Source of the DNA: REEB481 sp964586595
GTDB taxonomy: Bacteria > Bacteroidota > Bacteroidia > NS11-12g > UBA955
DNA length: 7,284 nucleotides
NCBI GenBank assembly: GCA_964586595.1
Contig: CAZPHB010000041.1
Location: forward strand, 1-7,284
Direction of reading: 5' to 3'
Positions within the stretch are counted from its first letter, which is position 1; every line of letters begins with the position of its first letter. The notes beneath the pieces were generated by a model that saw nothing but the letters and a program-made list of their open reading frames with translations, had not been told where the DNA came from and ran no database searches. The position numbers and the translations under genes were made by a program. Below, piece after piece: positions 1-6,323 of this stretch.

Positions 1-286
1 ATGGTGTGCCCCGTCGAACCATCCTTCGGCAAGCTCAGGATGACAGCAATTGTCACGGTGAGCCCCGTCGAACCATCCTTCGGCAAGCTCAGGATGACAA
101 ATGTTGTCATGGTGAGCCCCGTCGAACCATCCTTCGGCAAGCTCAGAATGACAAATGTTGTCGCGGTGAGCTTGTCATGGGGAGCCTGTCATGGTGAGCT
201 TGTCGAACCACGAACCGAGCAGGACGTCCTTCCATTCGACTGCGCTCATGGCAAGCTGCTCAGGATGACAGGGTTTGATGTCATCC
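1..286. repeat. Array of 54-bp hairpin-forming intergenic repeats
   Basis: Three near-identical 54-bp units begin at 13, 67 and 121. The core, GTCGAACCATCCTTCGGC followed by AAGCTCAGGATGACA, is identical in units 1 and 2 and has one change in unit 3 (G to A at 147). A degenerate fourth unit spans about 202-270, with shorter GAGCTTGTCATGG-like pieces between (about 168-200). Within each unit CATCCT can pair with AGGATG. Between units TGACAA can pair with TTGTCA (95-100 with 104-109), and the last unit ends in a perfect 8-bp stem, GGATGACA (263-270) with TGTCATCC (279-286). Because 54 is divisible by 3, reading frames stay open through the array, but the predicted peptides are only the repeat itself. 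The sequence resembles a widespread class of environmental-genome intergenic repeats containing TTCGRCAAGCTCAGGATGAC. The array may begin before the window. I see no gene in 1-335. Confidence 0.9.
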
Positions 287-291
287 CCCCC

Positions 292-325
292 ATTGCTTCC
301 GCTCCGCGCTTTTTGATTAAGTTTG
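292..325 (+). promoter_or_regulatory. Probable Bacteroidota-type promoter of the GT2/GT4/antiporter cluster
   Basis: TAAGTTTG at 318-325 matches the Bacteroidota -7 consensus TAnnTTTG exactly. ATTG at 292-295, 22 bases upstream, is a partial match to the -33 TTTG element. Transcription would start around 330, only a few bases before the ATG at 336, so the 5' leader would be very short or nearly absent. The promoter lies just after the repeat array, the expected place for the start of the three-gene cluster. The -33 half is weak. Confidence 0.5.
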
Positions 326-335
326 TAGCATCCTC

Positions 336-1292
336 ATGGATCTGTCAATCGTCATACCCCTGCTGAACGAGGAGGAAAGCCTGCCCGAACTGCACGCCTG
401 GATTAAAAAGGTGATGGATGCGCATGGCTTCAGCTATGAAATTCTGTTCATTGATGACGGCAGTAAGGACGGCTCCTGGGCGCAGATTGAACAACTGGCC
501 GCCCTCGACCCTTCCGTGCGCGGCATCCGCTTCCGCAGAAATTACGGCAAAAGCGCTGCGCTGAACGTGGGCTTCGCCCGCACCCGCGGCAAGGTGGTCA
601 TCACGATGGATGCCGACCTGCAGGACAGTCCGGAGGAAATCCCGGAGCTGTACCGCAAAATCACCGAAGACGGCTACCACCTGATCAGCGGCTGGAAACA
701 GAAACGCTACGACCCCATCACCAAAACGCTGCCCACCAAGCTCTTCAACGGTGCAACGCGGCTGATGAGCGGCATCAAGCTGCACGACTTCAACTGCGGC
801 CTGAAAGCCTACCACAGCGATGTGGTGAAACACATTGAAGTCTATGGCGAAATGCACCGCTACATCCCGGTGATTGCCAAATGGGAAGGCTATAACAAAA
901 TCGGCGAACAGGTGGTGCAACACCGCGCCCGCAAATACGGCAGCAGCAAATTCGGCTGGAACCGCTTTGTAAACGGCTTCCTCGACCTGCTGAGCATTTT
1001 CTTCATGAGCCGCTTCGGGAAAAAGCCGATGCACTTTTTCGGATTGCTCGGCACACTAAGCTTCATGCTCGGCTTCGGACTGGCGCTTTACCTGGGCATT
1101 GACAAGCTGCTGCATGTGATCAAAGGTATTCCGGCGCCGCTGGTGGCCGATTCTCCCTATTTCTACATCGGACTGGTGAGCATGATCATCGGCGTACAAC
1201 TCTTCTTGGCCGGCTTCCTCGGCGAATTGATTTCGCGCAGCAGCGCCGACCGCAACAACTACAGCATCACCGAAGAAACTGAAACTCCCTGA
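336..1292 (+). CDS. GT2 family glycosyltransferase with two C-terminal membrane segments (GtrB/ArnC/DPM1-like)
   Basis: This 318-residue inner-membrane enzyme probably transfers a sugar from a nucleotide donor to polyprenyl phosphate or a related lipid acceptor. The GT-A fold starts at once with SIVIPLLNEEES (residues 4-15). IDDGSKDGS (39-47) forms the nucleotide-binding region and MDADLQDSPEEIP (91-103) carries the DxD metal site, D92 and D94. HDFNCGLKAY (150-159) and GEMHRYIP (171-178) are conserved in this bacterial DPM1-like subgroup. Two hydrophobic helices, about 233-256 and 275-297, anchor the C terminus, as in GtrB-type proteins. The length is normal. The start is fixed by an in-frame TAA at 318-320. 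The stop overlaps the next start (TGATG), which indicates translational coupling to the GT4 gene. The neighbouring genes suggest a role in surface polysaccharide or O-antigen modification. Donor sugar and acceptor cannot be read from the sequence. Confidence 0.9.
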   Translation: MDLSIVIPLLNEEESLPELHAWIKKVMDAHGFSYEILFIDDGSKDGSWAQIEQLAALDPSVRGIRFRRNYGKSAALNVGFARTRGKVVITMDADLQDSPEEIPELYRKITEDGYHLISGWKQKRYDPITKTLPTKLFNGATRLMSGIKLHDFNCGLKAYHSDVVKHIEVYGEMHRYIPVIAKWEGYNKIGEQVVQHRARKYGSSKFGWNRFVNGFLDLLSIFFMSRFGKKPMHFFGLLGTLSFMLGFGLALYLGIDKLLHVIKGIPAPLVADSPYFYIGLVSMIIGVQLFLAGFLGELISRSSADRNNYSITEETETP

Positions 1293-2428
1293 TGATGCGC
1301 GGCAGGCACATTGTGATTGTAGGCCCTGCCCATCCCCTGCGCGGTGGATTGAGCACCTTCAACGAACGCTTCGCCCGCGAGCTGGGCCGCGAAAACAAGG
1401 TCACACTCTGCACCTTCCGCCTGCAATACCCGAATTTCCTGTTCCCCGGCCAGAGTCAATACAGCGACGATCCCAAACCGGATGACCTGCACATAGACAT
1501 CGCCCTGAACAGCGTGAATCCGTTCAACTGGATCATCCAGGGACTGCGCTACCGCAAACTGAAACCGGATCTGATCATCTTCCGCTACTGGATGCCCTTT
1601 TTCGGCCCTTGCTTCGGCACGTTTGCGCGCATCGTGCAGGGCAACGGGCATACCAAAGTGGTGGCCATCACGGACAATATCCACCCGCATGAGCGGCGCT
1701 TCTTCGACAAGCCCTTCACATCGTGGTTCTTGGGCTGTCTGGACGGCGCGGTGACGATGAGCAGGGCGGTATTGCAGGACCTGCACGACCTCAAGTTCAG
1801 CAAACCCGCCCTGTACAATCCGCATCCCCTGTACGACAACTTCGGAACAGCGCCGGAACGCGCGGAAGCCTGCAAAACGCTGGGCCTGGACCCGGATTAC
1901 CGATACATTTTGTTCTTCGGCTTCATCCGCGCCTACAAAGGTCTGGACTTGTTGCTGGAGGCCTTTGCACGCGCATCCTTCGAGGATAAAAAAGTGAAAC
2001 TCCTGGTAGCCGGCGAATTCTACGAAGACGCCCAGCCCTACCTGGACATCATCGGCAAGCACGGCATGGAAGATCGGGTGGTATTGCATACGCACTTCAT
2101 CCCGAATCAGCAGGTGGCGGCCTATTTCGCAGCCTGCGACCTGGTGGCCCAAACCTATAAAAACGCCACCCAGAGCGGCGTTACACAGATAGCCTACCAT
2201 TTTGAAAAGCCCATGCTCGTAACTGATGTGGGTGGTTTGGCGGAACTGGTTCCTGATGGCAAAGTGGGCTATGTATGCCCTGTTGAAGAAACAGCCATTT
2301 GCGGTGCGCTGGAAAATTTTTTTCTGAAGAAAGAACCCGATTCATTCCAGGAGGGCTTAAACGAGCAGAAACAGCTGTTCAGCTGGGCCCGTTTGCACGA
2401 AAACATCCAGGAAGTGAGCGGATTATAA
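1292..2428 (+). CDS. GT4-like (GT-B fold) glycosyltransferase
   Basis: This 378-residue protein is probably cytoplasmic and adds a sugar from a nucleotide donor to a growing surface glycan. The N-terminal half opens with HIVIVGPAHPLRGGLSTF (6-23), the glycine-rich acceptor-side loop of GT-B enzymes. The C-terminal half has FFGFIRAYKGLDLLLEAF (208-225), the donor-domain entry motif with the conserved lysine K216. It continues with SGVTQIAYHFEKPMLVTDVG (295-314) and LAELV, where GT4 enzymes bind the donor. The two glutamates of the usual E-x7-E motif appear to be missing: the aligned positions are about A292 and I300. I believe this variant is common in Bacteroidota relatives with the ATQSGVTQIAYHF segment. 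The gene starts inside the stop codon of the upstream GT2 gene. ATG 1292 and ATG 1295 are both possible starts. Its stop is 12 bp before the antiporter start. Family assignment is firm, substrate unknown. Confidence 0.88.
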   Translation: MMRGRHIVIVGPAHPLRGGLSTFNERFARELGRENKVTLCTFRLQYPNFLFPGQSQYSDDPKPDDLHIDIALNSVNPFNWIIQGLRYRKLKPDLIIFRYWMPFFGPCFGTFARIVQGNGHTKVVAITDNIHPHERRFFDKPFTSWFLGCLDGAVTMSRAVLQDLHDLKFSKPALYNPHPLYDNFGTAPERAEACKTLGLDPDYRYILFFGFIRAYKGLDLLLEAFARASFEDKKVKLLVAGEFYEDAQPYLDIIGKHGMEDRVVLHTHFIPNQQVAAYFAACDLVAQTYKNATQSGVTQIAYHFEKPMLVTDVGGLAELVPDGKVGYVCPVEETAICGALENFFLKKEPDSFQEGLNEQKQLFSWARLHENIQEVSGL

Positions 2429-2440
2429 CCAACCTACAAC

Positions 2441-3628
2441 ATGACTGCGGCAGTAATCATCACCATTTGCATTTTATTGCTCATCGCATATTTATTCGAC
2501 GTAACGGCGCGAAGCACGCGAATTCCATCCGTGATTCTGTTGCTGGTATTGGGTTGGCTGTCCCAAAATGCAGCCACTTTCTTCAACATTCCCGTACCCG
2601 ACTTAAGTGGCGCTTTGCCCGTGCTTGGCACCATCGGGTTGATCCTCATCGTGCTGGAAGGCACCATAGAATTGGAATTGAACCCTGAGAAGAAAAAAAC
2701 CATCATCTTAAGTCAGATTATGGCTGCGGCGCCAATGCTGGCGGGCACTGCGCTTATAGCCTGGTTGCTCTGGAGTTATCATCCCGGACCGCCGCACCAT
2801 TGGAGGCCTTACGTGCTGAATGCCATCCCCTTTTGCATCATCAGCAGCGCGATTGCCATTCCCAGCAGCCGTGGACTGGGTGCGTCCAACAGGGAATTTG
2901 TCATTTATGAAAGCAGCACCTCGGATGTGTTGGGCATCCTCTTGTTCAATTTCGTCCTGGTCAACGACAGTTTCGGGTTGCATACCTATGCAGCATTTGG
3001 CGGGGAATTTCTGCTGATGATGGCCGTTTCCCTGGCTGCCACCATTGGTCTTACCTACCTCCTTGGCCGCATCAGGCATCCCATCAAATACGGGCCCATC
3101 ATCATCATCGTCATTCTGATTTATGGCATTTCGAAAGCCTATCATTTGCCGGGACTCATTTTCATCATGCTGTTCGGACTGTTTTTGGGCAACCTGAAAC
3201 AGGTAAAGAAACTGCGTTGGGGTAAAAAAATGAACTATGAAAAGCTGAACCAGGAAGTGCACCGACTGTCTGAACTGCTCGCTGAGGCTGCCTTCCTGAT
3301 TCGTTCCTTGTTTTTTATCCTGTTCGGCTTCCTGATCCAAACACGTGAATTGCTCAACCCGGACAGCTTAGTGCTCGCCGTGGTTATTTCCGGAATCCTC
3401 ATCTTGTTGCGCCTTGCCTTCTTAAAGCTCGCCGGACTGCCTGCTGCACCGCTGCTTTACCTCAGTCCGCGGGGCCTCATCACCATCTTGCTCTTTTTGA
3501 GCATCGAACCTGCAGATTTTGTTCCCGGTGTTGACCGCTCGCTCATCATTCAGGTCATCATGATTTCAGCACTGTTTATGATGACCGGCTTGTTGCAGGC
3601 AAAGAATGATTCGGGCACAACTGCATAG
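2441..3628 (+). CDS. Cation:proton antiporter (NhaP/Kef-like CPA superfamily)
   Basis: This 395-residue polytopic inner-membrane protein probably exchanges Na+ or K+ for H+, serving pH and ion balance. About 12-13 hydrophobic segments cover most of the chain (for example 3-20, 61-74, 88-111, 184-208, 218-232, 285-300, 307-327, 366-386). The family core is visible: AIAIPSS (137-143) sits where CPA proteins have the unwound TDP-type helix. YESSTSDVLGILLF (156-169) matches the helix that carries the ion-binding aspartate, here D162. FFILFGFLIQ (291-300) and SPRGLITILLFLSI (342-355, R344) match the later conserved helices. It lacks the long cytosolic TrkA-N tail of KefB/C. The charged stretch 252-280 is a cytosolic loop. 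The start is fixed, because the next in-frame codon group upstream ends at the GT4 stop, TAA 2426-2428. It is probably co-transcribed with the two glycosyltransferases, with no obvious functional link to them. The ion transported is not predictable. Confidence 0.88.
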   Translation: MTAAVIITICILLLIAYLFDVTARSTRIPSVILLLVLGWLSQNAATFFNIPVPDLSGALPVLGTIGLILIVLEGTIELELNPEKKKTIILSQIMAAAPMLAGTALIAWLLWSYHPGPPHHWRPYVLNAIPFCIISSAIAIPSSRGLGASNREFVIYESSTSDVLGILLFNFVLVNDSFGLHTYAAFGGEFLLMMAVSLAATIGLTYLLGRIRHPIKYGPIIIIVILIYGISKAYHLPGLIFIMLFGLFLGNLKQVKKLRWGKKMNYEKLNQEVHRLSELLAEAAFLIRSLFFILFGFLIQTRELLNPDSLVLAVVISGILILLRLAFLKLAGLPAAPLLYLSPRGLITILLFLSIEPADFVPGVDRSLIIQVIMISALFMMTGLLQAKNDSGTTA

Positions 3629-3639
3629 TAAATTTACTA
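3626..3639. other. Perfect 14-bp palindrome at the antiporter stop codon
   Basis: TAGTAAATTTACTA is its own reverse complement and includes the TAG stop of the antiporter gene. It lies about 60 bp before the next gene, so it could be a binding site for a dimeric regulator. It has no GC-rich stem or U-tract and is therefore not a convincing terminator. A chance palindrome in an AT-rich spacer is possible. Confidence 0.4.
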
Positions 3640-3685
3640 AAGTCAAAACCGATCTGAAGTGTTCGAGGAAGTGAACGGCATTCGC

Positions 3686-3692
3686 TAATTTG
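3686..3692 (+). promoter_or_regulatory. Possible imperfect -7 element ahead of the secreted-protein gene
   Basis: TAATTTG resembles the Bacteroidota -7 box TAnnTTTG with one spacer base missing. Its context, CTAATTTGCC, differs from the tRNA-Cys box CTATATTTGCC by little more than one base. It ends only 5 bases before the ATG at 3698, so if active the mRNA would have almost no leader. No clear -33 TTTG was found at the right distance. The call is tentative. Confidence 0.25.
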
Positions 3693-3697
3693 CCGGC

Positions 3698-5530
3698 ATG
3701 GCTTTCCACCGTCAGCTCTTCTGGGTTGCGCTGTTTCTGATTGGAAACATAGGGGCGCAAGATCCTTCTTATCCTCAGGTGATGCGACATCTGTATGGAA
3801 CCTATGTGATGGAAGATGCTATCATGCCCAAGGCGGCGCACCGCAATGATGGCTGGCATTTGGTATTGCAGGATTTCACCAATGATGGACAACTTTACAC
3901 GGTAGCGGAACATGCCTTGTGGCGGCCGGGCGACAGAAGCTGGCGCGCACTTCCCTTCACCAGGCGCAGCCGTCCGGTTTTTGATGCCGACTCGCTGAAA
4001 CAACTCGGCATGCGTTTGGATGAAGCATACCGTTACGAACGCTGTCGCTATTACGGATATCCACAATGGTCCTGGGACGTCATCCGCGATTTCGGCAATG
4101 AATTGCTTTTGAATCCTGCATCATTGGAAAGTCTGAGTCGAGCGTATTCCGATTATGCGATGGGATTCATCATGCCCAAACAATGGGGAACTGCGGCAAA
4201 TCCTGCATGGCCTGGCAGGCAGGGCTGGAGCGGCAAGGCCAGTACGCTGCAAGCCGATTCGTTCGAGTTCTATGCCAATTTGGGATTAAACACCTTGAAG
4301 AAACTGGTTGACATAGATCCGAATTACGAGCTGCTGGTAGGCAATGCCCGTCAGAAGCTGGCCAATGAATATGTGTTTATGGCGCAAACCCTAATCCAGG
4401 CAGGTTATCCCGAACGCGGGCTGAATTGGATCCAACAGGCCAGGTACGACCCATCCATGCTGGATCTGGCCAAGAACATGCTGGCGGGATTGCCCTCCAA
4501 TGCCATATTGGTCAGCGGTGGCGACAACGACACCTATCCTTTGTGGTTCCTGCAGATTGTGGAAGGCGTGCGCAGGGATGTGGCTGTCATCAACCTTTCC
4601 CTGTTAAACCTAAAAGAATACCGCGATTTAATCAGCGTTGGGCTTGGCCTGCCTGGCAGGGTGCAACTGAAAGCCCATCAGCGGTACCGCGACCGGGAAG
4701 ACCCGGGATACATCATGATTTCCCAGAGGGGAAGCACCGATGCGCGCATGCTCCCGGAAGCCTATTACAATGGAAATAATGAAATTAATGCTCATTTGTT
4801 CCTGTTGGATTCCGGCATGAATCGAGGCCGATTTGGCGCTCGGGGAAGTTACATCGTCGGCGGACAGGTTCATTTAATAGACCTGATGCTTTCCAACCAG
4901 CGTCCGGTGATGTTTACCGGCTTTTGCAGCAGCGAGCTGAACCAGGAATGGCAATACGTGCGTTCGGCAGGACCGCATTTCATGCCTGCATTGTACCCGG
5001 AAGGTCCTGCGGACAGTGCAAGCGTAGCGCGCTGGATTGCGGAAGAGATGATTTGCCTGCGTGCCGACAGTCTGGCCGACCCCATGCGTGCAGGAACCAA
5101 TAAAACTTATCTGGGGATTTTTGCCGCACGTGCTGCCCTGGCGCTGAACTGGTGTCATAACAACAAGGAACAGACCCTAAAAGCCCGCATCCTCGAAAAA
5201 ATCAACTGCGTATTCTTGCCCCATCAGCTTCAAACAGAATTTGAATTCGCGGGCCTTCTTGGCGCTTTGTATCGCAGCGGCGAAACAGAACTTGGCAACA
5301 GGATGTTTGCAGGCCTGATGGATTTGCTGCTGCAGCGCGATGCGCACAACCGCAAGCTGCAGGATTCAGGAACTGTTCCTTCCGATGATGCGCTGGGCCG
5401 CTACCATTCCATGCTGCCATTTGTGGAATACCTGGAATATGAATTCAGTCAGTTAAATCCGGATATAGGCAGAGGCATAAAAAGGGCCGAACGCCTGGCA
5501 GAAGTGAAACAACAACTGATGTCGAATTAA
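3698..5530 (+). CDS. Secreted protein resembling the periplasmic C-terminal region of DUF2723/TMEM260-type proteins
   Basis: The function of this 610-residue protein is not established. Residues 1-20 look like a signal peptide: a basic start (H4, R5), the hydrophobic run LFWVALFLIGNIGA, and probable cleavage near A20-Q21. No other membrane segment is evident, so the mature protein should be periplasmic or secreted. Residues 190-260 look alpha-helical and TPR-like. The most telling stretch is 268-304, with GGDNDTYPLWFLQIVEGVRR (274-293) followed by DVAVINLSLLN. It closely matches what I recall of the soluble end of Bacteroidota DUF2723 proteins (GDNDTFPLWYAQEVEGVRRD). SNQRPVMFTG (399-408) fits the RPIYFA-type strand that follows in that family, and the helical C terminus fits too. 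DUF2723 proteins carry this part after a multi-spanning glycosyltransferase module, which is absent here. Residues 22-190 were not recognised. The start is fixed by an in-frame TAA at 3686-3688. The gene ends 12 bp from the convergent GT2 gene. Confidence 0.75.
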   Translation: MAFHRQLFWVALFLIGNIGAQDPSYPQVMRHLYGTYVMEDAIMPKAAHRNDGWHLVLQDFTNDGQLYTVAEHALWRPGDRSWRALPFTRRSRPVFDADSLKQLGMRLDEAYRYERCRYYGYPQWSWDVIRDFGNELLLNPASLESLSRAYSDYAMGFIMPKQWGTAANPAWPGRQGWSGKASTLQADSFEFYANLGLNTLKKLVDIDPNYELLVGNARQKLANEYVFMAQTLIQAGYPERGLNWIQQARYDPSMLDLAKNMLAGLPSNAILVSGGDNDTYPLWFLQIVEGVRRDVAVINLSLLNLKEYRDLISVGLGLPGRVQLKAHQRYRDREDPGYIMISQRGSTDARMLPEAYYNGNNEINAHLFLLDSGMNRGRFGARGSYIVGGQVHLIDLMLSNQRPVMFTGFCSSELNQEWQYVRSAGPHFMPALYPEGPADSASVARWIAEEMICLRADSLADPMRAGTNKTYLGIFAARAALALNWCHNNKEQTLKARILEKINCVFLPHQLQTEFEFAGLLGALYRSGETELGNRMFAGLMDLLLQRDAHNRKLQDSGTVPSDDALGRYHSMLPFVEYLEYEFSQLNPDIGRGIKRAERLAEVKQQLMSN

Positions 5531-5542
5531 TGGCCCGAGCCC

Positions 5543-6268
5543 TTACAACTTCCCGAACAGGCTCCTTAAACGCAGTTCTATTACCCCAAACAAGGCCTCG
5601 CGGAATATGCGGGTACTCATTTTGGAAGTTCCTTCGGTGCGGTCGGTGAAGATGATGGGAATTTCCTTCAGCACGGCTTTTTTCTTCCAGGCACGGAACT
5701 TCATCTCGATCTGAAAGGCATAGCCTTTGAACTTCACTCGATCCAGGCCGATGTTGGCGAGCAGCTTGCTGCGGTAGCACACAAAACCTGCGGTGGCATC
5801 GCCTACGGGCATTCCGGTGATGATGCGCACATAGGTGGACGCGTAATAGCTCATCAGGACGCGGCCCATCGGCCAGTTCACCACATTCACCAAGCCGCCT
5901 ACATAACGAGAGCCAATGACTAAATCTGCGCCATTTCGCGCTTCGCTGAGCAGGCGCGGCAAATCGTCGGGATTATGCGAGAAATCGCAATCCATTTCGC
6001 AGACATAATCGTAATTGCGTTCCAAAACCCACTTAAAACCGGCGATGTAGGCAGTTCCAAGTCCTTGCTTTCCGGGACGGTTGAGGATGTGCAGTCTTCC
6101 TGAAAACTCAGCCTGGAGGCCCGTTGCAATGGCTGCCGTTCCATCCGGAGAATTGTCATCTACCACCAGAAGATGGATTTCCGGCTGAAGAGACATCACC
6201 TTGCGGATCATCTTTTCGATGTTCTCTTTCTCGTTATACGTGGGTATGATGACGATGCTGTCGGACAA
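5543..6268 (-). CDS. Polyprenol monophosphomannose synthase-like GT2 glycosyltransferase (Dpm1 family)
   Basis: This 241-residue enzyme probably makes polyprenyl-phosphate-mannose (or a related hexose) from a GDP-sugar at the cytoplasmic face of the inner membrane. The lipid-linked sugar is the donor for periplasmic glycosyltransferases. IVIIPTYNEKENIEKMI (5-21) and VVDDNSPDGT (35-44) form the nucleotide site. MDCDFSHNP (92-100) carries the DxD metal site, D93 and D95. GSRYVGG (119-125), DATAGF (157-162), EIPIIFTDR (202-210) and GTSKM (213-217) are signature segments of Dpm1 enzymes. It has no C-terminal membrane helices, as in soluble or peripheral bacterial Dpm1 proteins, and its length is typical. 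The only usable initiation codon before the first strand is TTG (6268-6266). An in-frame TGA lies a few codons upstream and there is no ATG or GTG between. It is convergent with the secreted-protein gene and divergent from the HAD phosphatase gene. Confidence 0.9.
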   Translation of the reverse strand: MSDSIVIIPTYNEKENIEKMIRKVMSLQPEIHLLVVDDNSPDGTAAIATGLQAEFSGRLHILNRPGKQGLGTAYIAGFKWVLERNYDYVCEMDCDFSHNPDDLPRLLSEARNGADLVIGSRYVGGLVNVVNWPMGRVLMSYYASTYVRIITGMPVGDATAGFVCYRSKLLANIGLDRVKFKGYAFQIEMKFRAWKKKAVLKEIPIIFTDRTEGTSKMSTRIFREALFGVIELRLRSLFGKL

Positions 6269-6323
6269 AATATACTTGTGATTTCAGGGCGAAAATACTT
6301 GTTTCACAACATTATTTCCTTGC
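6269..6323. promoter_or_regulatory. Divergent intergenic region between the Dpm1-like and GmhB-like genes
   Basis: This 55-bp AT-rich spacer must hold the start signals of both divergent genes. On the plus strand TATACTTG (6271-6278) matches seven of eight consensus positions of the Bacteroidota -7 box. ATACTTGT occurs twice, at 6272-6279 and 6295-6302, 23 bp apart. On the minus strand TATATTTTG, ending on the TTG start, is a -7-like sequence with one extra base. None is a full match, so the exact promoters are uncertain. Confidence 0.35.

Noticed and set aside
1..286. CRISPR array in the 5' repeats
   Set aside because: Intervals between cores are only about 21 bases and are themselves nearly identical and palindromic, unlike spacers.
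1..366. Plus-strand open frame of 121 codons across the 5' array
   Set aside because: It translates the 54-bp repeat (an 18-residue period) and overlaps the GT2 start; there is no protein-like composition beyond the repeat.
345..1034. Minus-strand open frame opposite the GT2 gene
   Set aside because: It is antisense to a gene with intact GT2 motifs, and its translation is low-complexity and alanine/valine-rich without recognisable motifs.
1259..2200. Long minus-strand open frame opposite the GT4 gene
   Set aside because: It is a shadow of a GC-rich coding strand; the plus-strand protein has clear family motifs and this one has none.
5537..5564. Terminator between the convergent genes (GAGCC with GGCTC)
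   Set aside because: The stem is only 5 bp with an 18-base loop and no T-tract on either strand.
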